A DNA stretch of 64,000 nt, taken from positions 472,622-536,621 of the forward strand of contig NW_019091428.1 of the NCBI RefSeq assembly GCF_001949145.1. Reading direction: 5' to 3'. This DNA comes from Acanthaster planci. Its lineage: Eukaryota > Echinodermata > Asteroidea > Valvatida > Acanthasteridae. Of this stretch, positions 45,899 through 58,188 are shown one piece after another. Every line of letters begins with the position of its first letter. Position 1 is the first letter of the stretch. The notes under the pieces are model-generated. The model did no database searches. It was not told the DNA's origin and saw only the letters and a program-made list of their open reading frames with translations. The translations under genes and the position numbers were made by a program.

Positions 45899-48800
45899 AG
45901 CAAGAAGTAGACAGTGGACAGAGCACATTGACCAAAACACCGAGTAAACCGGCTCCATTCGGAGCAACACATTCTCACAAAAGAGCTCGATCAAGCTCCA
46001 TGGTGTCGCCACAAACCGGTAGCCTTAAGAAGTAGAATTGTTAAACAAATGGCAGATACTTGCCTGAGCATTTAGTTGTTTAAAAAAATCACGTTTCCTT
46101 GATCCCAGGCACATTTTCTATCAATTTCCTTTCAGTTTGATTTTTGGCCCTGCCTACGTCATTTTTTGATTGGAACTCTGCTATTACAAAAAGAACGATA
46201 ACACCAACTTGACTGTGACAAACATCACCTCTGACTGGCAATCTGTCTCGTACGCACAAACCAACCAATCACGGGGCCCAATACTCTTTTTTATGGAACA
46301 CTGAGATGTTTGTTTCCACGGTGATCTACTGTATCTCCCTCCACCGTCGGATGATTAGTCCAGCTCAGTGTTTGAGTTATTTCAACGCTGACATGTGGCA
46401 GAACTATCAGGGTGGCAATGAGACTGCCGTTCTTAATACCAGGGATATCCAGCAGGCTCAAGCCAGCCTGGGAAAAAATCCTCCCGCTGTGGGAGAACAT
46501 GAAGAGCAGGAAGGGTAGTGAGAACATTGAGTCTGCCACTTGCGAAGCCCAAGGCTTAATTGAACACGGGAGTCAAAAATCCTCTACTGTAATCCAATGT
46601 CAACTCTGTACTTGAGGATGTCACAGACTGTACCTGTGGTAACCTGTGAAAAGACACGGCATGGGCATGACCCGCGTTTCTGACTTAAATGAACAAAACT
46701 GATATGGTTAAGAATATAATGTGATAGTCGTAGAGAAACTTGGCGTGACCTAAAAAGGAATTTGCAATGGAATGATGCATGTGTACACAAAAGAAATATG
46801 TATGACTGGGGCGTCTGGAACACCACACGTCCACCTCAATCAATTAAGCCCTTCCTTATGAAAGATCTGTCATCATTAGGTAAATGCAAGTATTAAGAGA
46901 CACTTCAGAACTGGCACAATTTACTGTTTGCCATTGACTGATCACTGTGTTTATTAATTTCCCTAATGCAATTTGGTCATTTCTGTCACGGACAGAAAAA
47001 TTTAATATAAAGAGTAAGGAGTTGTCTCAGAGGCCTGAAGAGGCTTTTGATTCATTCTGCTATTGTAAAAGGCCTATTATTTAGACAAAAAATTCTCTAT
47101 TCCCTCCAATGACTGATATCCACAACGCCTGATTACTGTCAAAGCCAGTGTCCCGCCCCCTGAACATTAAAACGTAAGGCCGGTTGAAGTACCTTTCCAA
47201 AATTAGCAGCAATTAACAAAAACTGGATCGAAAGTGCCCTTCTGAAATGAAGCCCAGCTGTTTTGGGGGCCTCGTCGATCCATTGAGCTATTCGCCATAT
47301 GCTCCTCTGAGAGAAAATAAAAATTACAAAGATGTGGTGAACTGCATCTTGCCGAGTCACAACAACAGCTAATCTCACCAGCAATCACCTGCTTCATGGC
47401 TACCTGTATCTGTACATGCTTTGGTATGCATGGTTCCGGGAAGATGAAAATAGTTTCCTCTTTGCCAACAGCTCACGACTCCAGCCATTGTAGAATGTCA
47501 TGGTCAGACCTTAATCTGTTGCCACAACATGGGATACATGTACATGTAGGTCGACTCTTACCCTTTAGGGCAGAAAACAACAACTCTAATACAGGTGGAG
47601 TTTGCATGGTGGGGTCAACATTAAGTGGAATTTGCAGATGTGTTTCTGGGAAGAGGGCCAAATATACAAAAGTGAAAAAGCGTCACGATATTTCACATTA
47701 TGTGCTTTTCAGTTGTTGCCCTTTGTGGATGATAGAGAGGCTGTAGCGTGTACTGTTAATCATCGTCGCCGACATCATTATAGCAAATTATTCCATCTTC
47801 ATTGTGTTCAAAATAATATACCCAGAAATTACAACATTTAGTTTTTTAAAGTTTGATTTGCCATCAAAATCAAAGTCTGTGAAGAAGTAGGCAAGAAAGC
47901 TGAATATAGGTCAGAGAACAGAAAAGTTCAGTAATTTTCAATTGTATCTGCATGTGCCAGCATTTCAGCAAAAAACGGTCACAGCTTTGTGCAAATCATT
48001 CTAAGGTTCTTTTTTGAATGATGTGGTTTTGGCCTATCAGTGTTAACCACCAACAAAGACACTCCAAGCAGCGCTTGACTGTCTCTTGCCCAATCTTTCT
48101 GGAACTGGGCAAGCATATGAAAGGCACTCAAAGTGCGTACTGACATGTATGTGGAATTTCAATTCAATCTGAGATATAGGTTTGTTGTACAGAGTAGCGG
48201 TACTTCTGATCATTTGTTGTTCATGGCCTCACGCTTGTCGACCCGCTTGTGGTGGAATCGTCGACGGAAAAGGTGACATTTTTTGGCTGACCCGTCTTGA
48301 GAAGAATCCCCTCCCCTTTAGGGTTTAAGGCTTGTGCAATTTTTCCCGACGAAACCTGAAATTGGGGATTTGTACCCATTTATCCCTATTGTAATCTCTG
48401 AATTACCATTAAACAGATTAATTAAACAAGAGAAAGTTTTACACAATAGGGACACCAGTCAGGCTCTTGTCCAAAGCCTGGATATGCAAATAAGGCCAGA
48501 GAAGCCTAAATACATGTACATTGTTAAGGCCTGATACTGGTCCGACATTTTAACTGAATAGCTAGAAATCAAACATTTGCCTGAAAACTTGCACCCTCGA
48601 CTTTGAAACTTGCAAAACAAATTCCAAATTTATCCCAAACCCGCCTGTAAATACCGGTGATGCTCAAGTGTGAACTTCATTATCTGCCCGCTTAAATGTC
48701 ACCAATCCAAATTTAGGTTGGCCCTTGTCGGTGAAGCTCTGTGCAGGTATCGTCTCGGGGGAGAGAGATAATCCATCACTCGGCTGCTGCGTTATGCCCA

Positions 48801-49413
48801 ATTGATATTCATAACTTTGGGACAGGCTATAGCCACCCTCGACTGGTTTTCCACAGATAATGGGGGTTAACTTGAAGGCCGTAGATGCGATTCCAACCGG
48901 AACAAACTGACTCTTTATTCATAATGGCAATTTGGGTGAGGACAGGGCAGTTTATTATACAGAAGTGAAGACTTTGGCTTTGGACTTGAACTGAAGTCTG
49001 AGTTGTCTTTCCTCTTTGCTTTTGCGGTCTTTTGCAAAGTTTAAGACACCCATACAAAATACATGTACATTAACCTGAAGAAAAACCAAACTGAAACCAA
49101 TCAATCATGGCAACTTATGTTTATTTTCAATGTGTAACCTTAGTATCTTGGTTAAACAGCTATTTGACTACATTTCCATGATTTGAAATGTTAACAGTTC
49201 AACACTTAGTGTGCTCTGCTTTATTTCTGATTACTTAGACTGGCTTTCTTTTTTAAGAGCACCTCTAAATAAAAGATGATTTCTCTGATTTATCTGTTCA
49301 AATAAATATGGAAGTGTCCAAATTGAACGCAGTGTCATTTGTCCTCAGAGCTTGACTATAACAAGCTAAAAAGGTTTTTTCCTGTTCATGTCAAGACGCA
49401 AACTCTGAGTGCA

Positions 49414-49588
49414 GATTGCGTCATTCGGAGAAAACAGAGAAAATGAGGAGAACCCTTGCCCTGTGTTCGTAATGGATAAAATCTTGTGCATGCCAAACAA
49501 TGGCTGCATGCTTTATTTGGCATGCACAAGGGTTCATCCACTATGAACACAGGGTGAGGGTTCCCCCTGTTTTCTCTAATGACACAAT
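49414..49588. mobile_element. 175-bp foldback element
   Basis: Two arms of about 80 bases are imperfectly complementary: the left begins attgcgtcattcggagaaaa, and the right read inward begins attgtgtcattagagaaaac. Both continue through ccctgtgttc and ttgtgcatgccaaa to an apex near 49500. Nearly the whole element is stem. Confidence 0.6.
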
Positions 49589-51326
49589 CTATTGTGATTT
49601 GTGGGAAGGCTCATCTTCCATTCACTATGAACGCTGCCTGTACCTCAAGCTGGGTTTTTTGCCGGTGGTTTACTTGACAGTTCCTCTTCCTTTCGCAGTG
49701 GAAAAACCCTAATTCCCAAATGCCTCTAAACCTGTTTTTCACAGAGGGGGAAATAAAGGACCCTGGCGGGTTTCCACTGCAGGTATCCACGCCTTCTGTT
49801 CTCAGGCCCCACACATGGAATACCATGTAGCAAGCTCATACATCAGTACACGTATAAGGATTTACATCGTGGACCAATGTTCCACAAGTGAGACAACCTC
49901 TGGTCAAACCCTGAGTCGTCAGGTATTTTGGCTACCGACAATCCTGAACTACTAGAGGCCAAACCTACTCTGTCAATCACAGGCAATCGGAAAATCTCTT
50001 CATTAGAGGGAAAATGTACGCCACGAGAAACATTGACTGGGCCGAATAGCAAAACCAACTTTCGCATCTTGCTCGATTTTAGGATTTCAGGCTTTGTAAA
50101 GGAAAAATCTATTCCACGGGGATAAAACAACTCACAATGCTGTGGTCCACAGATATTACTGGAATTCACGTTACCATCAAGGTGCCTAAATGGTTATTGA
50201 AAGTTAAAAGTTAAATCATGTTTAATATTTCGAATGATATGAAGAACTAAAAGCAAGAAACCCTTGATTCAAGGTCGGAAGACTTGTAAACTTACATGTA
50301 GGGACTGGTGGCACTTTTGAGGCCACTTTCTGTAATCAAATGTGGAAATAAATTTTGTGGAGAAATGTGGCTCCAAAAGGAGCCAGTTCTGAATTATTCC
50401 AACAAAGGGCGATCCAGTCATTCACAAGACACAGGACTTTGAAGATGATAGATATAATTTTGTAATTTTCTACAGCTATGACTGTTAAAAATAAAATTCT
50501 GGCCCAGGGAACTAATGCATATTATAATTTCTCAGTTCCATTTGTTAGTTTTAGTTGGCATAACAAACCGTCCGTCCCAAAGACAATTTAAGGAAAAGTT
50601 TGAAAGGGCCTCGTTTTGAATTGCAGAACTGCAGTGTCTCCTGAGCACGGATTTACGGGGAAAATAGACAAATGTAAGTATGCACAGCACGGGGGTGGGG
50701 GTGGAAAGTCAAGTCTTTATACGACGTCGCTAAGAAAGCTTCAATTACTCGGAAGATTTCAAACCTCCTAACCACTACAAGGGCATGCACAAAAAAAACA
50801 GGAAAGAGTATATAGTTAACTCTTTGATGGGGCACTGAAAGTGTCCTTAAATCCCCATGAATAGTTTAACTTCTTGAGTTGTGATAAAATGCAAGCAAGT
50901 GGGAAGATTTCTAAATGTCCTGGCCTCCAATTTTTTTCCCTGTCATTAAGTATTCCCTTCTCCAAATCTTTCTGGTTTTATTCATGCAAGCACAGGTAAC
51001 AGCAGCCACAGAATCACAGTCCTTCAAAATTTAAGTCGAAACATCCACTCCCCTGTCCGCCCGCCCGTCTGAAATTATGTCCTTTGTGGTGTTGCAAAAA
51101 TAACCAGAAAAATCCAGTTACAATGTAAATAGTATATTTGTTGAATTATCGGTACTCACTTTCTGCATTGCGTAAAGCGAAACTTGATTTGGGTATTTGA
51201 GGCATCACTATTAACGTTAGAAGCCACAATGGATAAGTAGTGTTGTGACACCCACATGACTGAGGAAATCCTGCATGATTTGTACTTACAATGTACATGT
51301 AGGTGAATTTCGAGTGAATCCGTCAG

Positions 51327-51380
51327 CCCTAACAGTCCTCAGTAAAATCCTGCAATTGATGGAGGACTGGAGGGCTAGGG
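51327..51380. mobile_element. 54-bp degenerate member of the CCCTAAC foldback family
   Basis: Begins CCCTAACAGTCCTCAGT and ends GGACTGGAGGGCTAGGG followed by TTAA (51381-51384). The left flank is tcag instead of TTAA, and the arms are less perfect, so it looks older than the other copies. Confidence 0.55.
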
Positions 51381-53438
51381 TTAATGGACTAAACGGCTAA
51401 CTTTGGATCAACATGTTATGTCGGAAGACAGTTTGGGTAATTCAATTTACTATTAGTTTTTTGACTCCAACCCCCATAAAAACGTAGCGGACACCTGTCT
51501 CCAGTAACCAATAGGGAGATGATCCTGTAAACCCTGAAAAGCAGGACTGTCCTCTGATTTTCATGTATGAGTAGGTACAGTGCTGGCTCTTCTTCAGAGA
51601 TACAAAATGAAATCATTTTACCCGGGTCTAGAAGTAAAAAAAAGGAGGAAAAATGAATATTTAATAACGGGCATCACTCAACACAACACAAATTGGTGCT
51701 AGTTCAAGCTACAAAAACACTACCCACGCACAGCCAGGCTCTGGAAAGTTCATTACATCTGATAGATTTAACTGGAAAACTTTATTCTATAAAAAAAAGG
51801 GGGGGATACCGTGTGATAGAAGAAATATTAGTGGTTTTATCTTTCCCGATTTTCTTTCCATTATCTTTCATTGGATCTCATATGACTATTTTTCGAAATC
51901 AGGCCGGTATCTGTGCTACAATATTGCACAAGTATCGATCACTACGAGAATAGACCTTCTTATGGTGCCAAAATGAGAGAATTGTTTGTTTAATCCGACT
52001 AAAATGCAGAGCCAGAAAGGCTGGAAATGCTCATCAGGTTATGATTTTTCTTTCCGTTGAACGGTCGAACAAAACATTCCAGGGCTGTTGCTAACAATGA
52101 AGCCAGCGCCACTTTTCGTCCCTTTTCCGACACCACACTGGGAAAGGTCAATCCGCACACACCTCCGCATCATTGCGCGGTCTCCAAACCGACTGACCTG
52201 AAACTTGAAACCAGCTCATCTCCAAATTGGCTTGTTTCTTTGTGCTAGCTGAAGAAAATATCTGGGCTATGCAGAAAAGATCTTTTCACTGTTTTGCTTA
52301 AAGCAAACTCATAAGTATTAATTGTAGAATTTTCTCTATATTCTGCACACTCCATTTCTATAGCATCTTTAAAACATGCACTACTAGAAATACATTTGGT
52401 AGATCTTTTTTTGTCTTGGGTTTCCTCTTGTGAGGTGATTAAATATATCAATCAGTGGAGAATAGGAGGCCTCTAAATGCAGTGACATCCTTAAAGTGAG
52501 ATCCAAACTTGAAACGAGGTGGGGGTGGAGGACTGGAACTGTAAGAAGAGAATTCAAAGGCAATCTGCGATTGGCCTGCCCACGGGATCAATAGAGCGTG
52601 CACGACAATGCTACTGTCGGTGCCGAGACGATGACCAATTCCAACTTCTTACAAACCTTCCTTTTTTTGTCGACTGCCCCCACTTTTTTTAAGAACAGTT
52701 GGTCTCATTTCCTGCTTCCTGCAAAACGGACAACGATGTGGGAGTTCTATTTCCGTCGGAGCTCTATAACTGACTGGACGAATGCTTTTGTCTGTAAACA
52801 CTTTAATAAGCCGCTGTCTTTCCACTTCAGTAGGCCAGTTGTGTACTACCCACTGACATCAACATATCTCCTTGCACAGAGTGACGGGGACTGAATGCCC
52901 AAATGTAAGACCACTTTGGGAAAATGTTTCTACCCATTACTTACTGGGATTCAGCAGAAAAGCAAGATACAGAGTACATGTGCATGTTAAGAAATATTTC
53001 AAATCTGAGCAAACACCTGTCGGCTTACCATATACGGGAGAACGCTGAAAAAATGGCTGTGAACAACAACCAGGCAGCTTCAGCGAGGCCCAGTTCATCA
53101 CAAACTTGGACGTGATTTCTTAAGTAGGGTTCGATGAACAAATACCATGTTGCAAACTGGCTAAAACAGTGCTGCAATGGTCTTTTTCAACCTTCAGGAC
53201 TCAGGTTTAAATCCGACTCTTGCTGAAAAGATAGGATTTTTTCAGTGTGAAGCCAAATCAGTGGTTCCTCTATGTACGCAGTGTTTCTCGCATTAAACGT
53301 TTTTCTTCTCTGCATATAGGTTTCTGTATGCATGCTGACTTCAGACGCCATACCAAGCTAACAATCTTTTTGAGAAACCATTGGTGTCAGGTTGATAGTG
53401 ATGGTAGTTTTGTTTTCCTCTGTCCAGATAGCACAGAG

Positions 53439-56400
53439 ATGACTCTGCCGCAACCCAAGATGCCCCGTCTCCACGCTCGACTCCTCTTCCTCCTCCTCCT
53501 CTTCCTCCTGCAGCCGCAGCCGAGCAAGGCGGCCGCGACGCCCAAGCCCAAGAGCCAAGCCTTCTGGCGCAAGTTCTGCGGCTTCTTCTGCCCCTCCCAG
53601 CTGAGCTGCGACTCGGAGGTCTACCTCAGCCCCCGGCAGCAGCTGGAGCTGCTGCAGAGCCAGGAGTTCCTGGACATCCTGGAGCTCTTCCCGCAGATCC
53701 TCCTGGAGAACGAGAAGCTCCAACACACCCCACTGGTGCGGCTGGAGGACCACCAGCGCGATCTGATCCTCCTGCGCTACAAGGATTTCTTCCACCCCCA
53801 GGAGACCCTGCCGCTCGCCAGGCACAAAGTGGTCAGTCAGCTGACCATGAACCAGCAAGGCTTTGATAGGGAACCCATCGCCGAGCCCCCACCCTATCAA
53901 AACCATGAACAAAACGAGATACATCTCACAGAGGATCAGGTTCAAGAGCTGCTCCAGAAAAGCACCCATCTGAATACAGGTAATAACCATGGCCATCAAA
54001 ATGCTCTTCCAGAAGATGAAATCCTTGGGACACCAAACTGGAACGAGGCCGAGGGCTTTATACGTGATTATGTCAACAAGCAGCGCTTGCAGCAATCTAT
54101 GGAGAATCATCTGCAAGAGGCAGAGTTGCCTCCTCAGGCTTCAGGCAACCAGGCAAGAGGAAAGGCTGCCCCCAAAACGATCACAAGAAAGGATAAACCC
54201 ATCGCCCTGAATATCAACCAACTTCAAGACCACGCGGCGCACTTGCACGTTGACCAGATTCTGAAGGAGCTGGAGAAAATGGGGCATTCTTTTGACCTGG
54301 ATGACCTCGCGTCAGACCCAGACGGAGATTCCCGGGACGTCCCACAATCACAGCCAGAACTCCACAGAACTATAGACTCCAACCCGACAGTACTAAGCCA
54401 GGACCCACCCCCAGGCGGGAAAAGCAGCCTGAACAGTAACTGCAGAAACCCCGCCCATAGGAAAAGGCTCCGAGCGAAACATGTCAATCGGATTACTCCT
54501 AAAAAATCCCAAAACAGCAAGGAGCCTTACTCGGACTCACGCGCCAAAGGGACTGCGCAGGGGTATTCCTACCGCCACCAAACAAATCTGCCTTCTGAGC
54601 AAGCTTCAGAATTCTTAAACAGTCCGCTGTCCTCAGAGTCTCATGGTGCACAAAGGAGGACAGGCAAAAAAAGAACGTCAGGGAGTGAGTCCTCTTCCGG
54701 CCAGCGTGGCCACAGGCGGAGGCAGCGACTCAGCCCTGCCCAGTTTGTGCATGAACCAGGCGGGGAGGACAAGCAGGCAGGAAGGCACCAGGGGGACGCA
54801 GGGTCCCAAGAGGTGGCCAAGAGGCACTCAAGGAGAAAAAGGGAGGTGTTCAGCCTGCAGGTGTGCCCTGTGGTGGAGACGTGGTCCAATATAGTGCTGG
54901 CCGAGACAGCAAACGGGACGCTGGTACAAATAGCACAGGTAGGTAGGTTGGAAAACGTCCACAGTCTTTGCTGTGAAATATTATCTTCAATTGCAGAGAC
55001 AATTATACAGTATTGCTTTTTCAGTAGTAATCCTGATGTGAAGCCATGCAAAATGCTAAAATTCAAGCAGTGGTTTGTGAAGATGAACATTTTCATGTAT
55101 TAAAATTGCCTCTGATCACAGAAATAAACACAGAAAATAGGGGAATGCATGTACCCACCAGCGCACCATGATTTGTGGGAAAATTGTTGGCGGAGCTGAC
55201 ATGTGCAACTGATCAAATCTACACGTGAGCGTGGCTAAAAGTGCAAATTCTTTCCAAGTTTCCAACCCAAACAAAGAACGCAACCCTCAAAAATTTCATA
55301 TGTTGACATTTATGAAAAGCAGTAAGTACTTAGGTACGAACCTGTGACCGTTTAACTCAAATCTGACACAGTGTATTTCATCAGCTGGAGAAGAAGAAGT
55401 ACAAAGATAGAAACAACACTCTCTATAGAAAATACCAAGCACCGCCATAAAGGGTAAATGGCACAGATTTTAACAAACCCCATTTACAGTAAATATTTTT
55501 GGTTCAGTCAGTGTTCTCTTGAAATAAATACCACAGACCTTTGCTATTAACCTTTGCTACTGATAAATTTATTTTCAACTCAGATCAAATGACTGACCAA
55601 ATACCAAACAAGTATTTTTAAACCAGCATATTGCATTAATGTGACAAAATTAAAACTATTCCAGAAAAGAATGGAACCCAAGTCCTAAAAATTACATTCA
55701 GATTTAGGAATAGCTGTACTCAATTTTTGGATTAGACATTGTGTTCTGCATTCTTTTGTCTTTTGCTTGATTTAACTTGTGTAAGATTTATTTGAGGGGC
55801 TTGCGACTGAAAATCACTGACAATGTTTTTTATTCATTCAGTTGTGATCTGCCAAAATAACGTCCTTCTGGGAAATATCTCACCAAGGGCAGAATTAGGG
55901 AAAGCAAAAATGCGGCGGCAAGGCCATCTTTGGATGCCCTATGGAACCAAAAGGATGCTCCAATTTAATAGAGAGCACTTGCAGAGTGCATGTGCTGTCT
56001 CTTGGGGTCCCCAAGCGGGACGGGATTTAAAAAGGATCTATCGGTAATTTCCCTCCTCTGATCCATCTTCTGGTAAAAGACCAAATATCACTGGAATTTG
56101 AACAAGGCCTCTGATTGTGTTGAGACTTCTCATTACCGTGTTTGGCCTGTCCCGGCTGACTGAGCAACACGTTTGCCAAATCTGATTCCTCTCACAAAAA
56201 AGCCCACAAAACAGTTCAGCCTTGAAAGCAAAATGTTTACTCATTTTTTTGGGGGGGGGGTTCAGCATGCATCATTTTCTGGCTCTTTCTCAAAATGGAA
56301 CTGTAAACGGTTCATTAATAAGGCACTTTGTATCAGCGTGAAGCAAAACAGCGGAAGATATTTTTTTACGTTAACGTGTGACTGGGTAGATACAGTACCT

Positions 56401-57401
56401 GCACTTAAAATGCCAGTGTTCCATGCTCACAGCAAACAAATTAGGAGACAGAGCAGGGCCCAATATCATGAAGCCACCAGCCTTAGATATTTACTAAGAA
56501 AAGAAAAGAAAAGAAAAAAAACATTTGCACTGGACAAACAAGTCCCTAAACCAAAGTGTACATGTATACATGCGGCTGGTTCTGATGAGGGGATCCTTGC
56601 TAAGCATGCAAACAGTGCCTTCTGCTTTGTCAGCTCCAAGAAATTGGAGGGGTTACTTCCATGAAGTTGATATTGAAGGCTAAAAGCCCCTGAGCACAGA
56701 AAGGCTTCGTGTGCAACCTGTTACAGCTACAACCTGTTACCTTAATCTAATCCATGCTTAACAACTACATGTATGTACATGTACTCGAGTTCTTGTACAT
56801 GTACCAGTACGTGCTTATATAAATGTACATGCACTGTACAATGTTCTGTACAATACCGCTTAATGTGTCACCATGTACATGTAGGGCCTCATCAGATTGT
56901 CTAAATCTACTAAGCAAAAAAATCAACAGAATTTTCAAACAGTACATCTACTTGTATGATGTTTGGCCAGGAAACATCTTTTACTAACTGTTAATTAATA
57001 GTTTTCTCATAACCAATTTCTGTGGTGTGCAATTCCTTAAAATTCGCATCGCCATCTTCACACACTTCCAGGTTTTTTTTACACCTTCTAATACACGTAC
57101 ATGTGTCAACTTCGAGCAGGCACTGGAGTGACACCCAGGATAAAAAGTATGAGCGAATTGATGCATATTTTCTGTCGTTTCTTGATCGCAGTTTCCCGAG
57201 GTCAACCTGGAGCAGTGGTTTCTGGAGGAGCGCTGCCTGTACGAGGAGTCGCAGATCATCCAGGGCGTAACCTGCGAGATTCGGGAGCGGCTGGTGGATG
57301 CCGTGGTGATCCCGGTGGTCGACCCTTCCCAGCCCATCCAGCGGACCAAGATCAAGGTGGACTGCTGCATGAGCATGTTCAACATCGACTTAGGCTATTA
57401 A
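53439..57401 (+). CDS. Secreted precursor with a neurotrophin/Spätzle-like cystine-knot domain
   Basis: Two coding exons: 53439-54938 (500 codons) and 57192-57401 (69 codons plus stop), with a phase-0 GT/AG intron; 569 residues. The start ATG lies 11 bases after a strong acceptor (tgtccag at 53421-53427), so an upstream 5'UTR exon is likely. A signal peptide (LLFLLLLFLL, residues 15-24) is followed by three cysteines (47, 51, 57), a helical Leu/Gln/Glu-rich part and a long hydrophilic pro-region. A basic RRKR furin-type site ends at residue 468, leaving a mature chain of 101 residues. QVCPVVETW and EVNLEQWFLEERC align by eye with the vertebrate neurotrophin blocks around the first and second knot cysteines. 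One N-glycosylation site is present (NGT, 492). Mature cysteines are 476, 515, 528, 558 and 559: five, not six, with CC instead of the terminal CxC. Family assignment rests on the fold-pattern match; a Spätzle-type ligand is the alternative. The gene lies inside a minus-strand intron. Confidence 0.72.
54939..57191 (+). other. Intron of the neurotrophin-like gene
   Basis: The donor gtaggt at 54939 and an acceptor at 57190-57191 give a 2.25 kb phase-0 intron that splits the mature cystine-knot domain between the first and second knot cysteines. It contains a TACATGTA cluster at 56764-56883 and no other gene. Confidence 0.65.
56764..56883. repeat. Cluster of TACATGTA palindromes
   Basis: At least six tgtacatg/tacatgta units occur within 120 bases inside the neurotrophin-like gene's intron. 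A similar cluster lies at about 61050-61150. Confidence 0.6.
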
Positions 57402-58182
57402 CGATGCCGCGCCTCGTAGTCTGTAGTGTGTGTTATGTGCTGTGTGTGGGGGCTAGAAAACTTTTGGCTAAATTATTTTGGGATTCTGATCATTTCCGTG
57501 TCTTTGATTTTAATGAAAATTTCAATTAAGTGAATGGTATTTTTCCCCTTTCTCAGATAAATATTTGATGTCAGTTGGCAATGTATTCAAAAGGTGAGGC
57601 CCTGAACTTGGTGGAAGTTACCAAAAAAGGAAGAAAGAAAAGGGCCTGCATGTACATTTCAAATCCAGAAAGTGTCTGACTAAAAGGTTCCACATTGCCA
57701 GCCATGGTAATGGTGATTTCGACAAAAGGTTTTGTTCGAAACAGGGAGGAACATTTACGACCCACTAATGGTTGGATCATCACTTGTAAGGCAAAATGTT
57801 AATGCCGTTTTAGGCACACCTCGCTCTCTCGCATGCTTCGTCCACATTTCCCTTGTTTGAAATGAGCTGAGTCACAGGAACTACGGTCATCACAAGAATT
57901 GAAAGAAGGCTAAAAAACACCTCTGTGACAAACTGCACACAACTGCACAAGCCTCTTGAACTTGAATTTAACTTGGGTAAAATTTGTTGACATTATTCGT
58001 CTGCTGTTACATCAATCTCCTCTGACCAAATCTGTTATTCAATATTCATAAGTACCTCAGACAGTTTCCTATTCAACAATGTGCGCGTGGAACTCGCCAA
58101 ATGCGCAAGTCCATATAAGGATATTCTTCTAGACTACTTGCACAAGGAATATCCCATCAAATGGACGGGGGGTGTTTGGGAA

Positions 58183-58188
58183 AATAAA
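58183..58188 (+). terminator. Candidate poly(A) signal of the neurotrophin-like gene
   Basis: AATAAA about 780 bases after the stop at 57401. Other weaker AATAAA-like hexamers occur, so this is tentative. Confidence 0.25.

Larger units (their letters stand above)
25616..53427. other. Left part of the giant intron of the Ser-rich gene
   Basis: No exon that I can support on either strand. It holds the listed MITEs, SINE-like pieces and tandem repeats, a poly(A) tract near 26698-26717, and AT-rich unique DNA. Small exons of the host gene or 5' exons of the nested ligand gene could be hidden here. Confidence 0.5.

Noticed and set aside
53247-53438. Upstream in-frame Met at 53247 as start of the ligand gene
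   Set aside because: A strong polypyrimidine-CAG acceptor at 53427 and a good signal peptide after the Met at 53439 make the upstream stretch intronic.
53358-54116. 252-codon minus-strand frame
   Set aside because: Antisense shadow of the neurotrophin-like exon.
56173-56664. 163-codon frame in the neurotrophin-like intron
   Set aside because: Contains a homopolymer and an aaaag microsatellite and no domain; lies between two well-supported exons.
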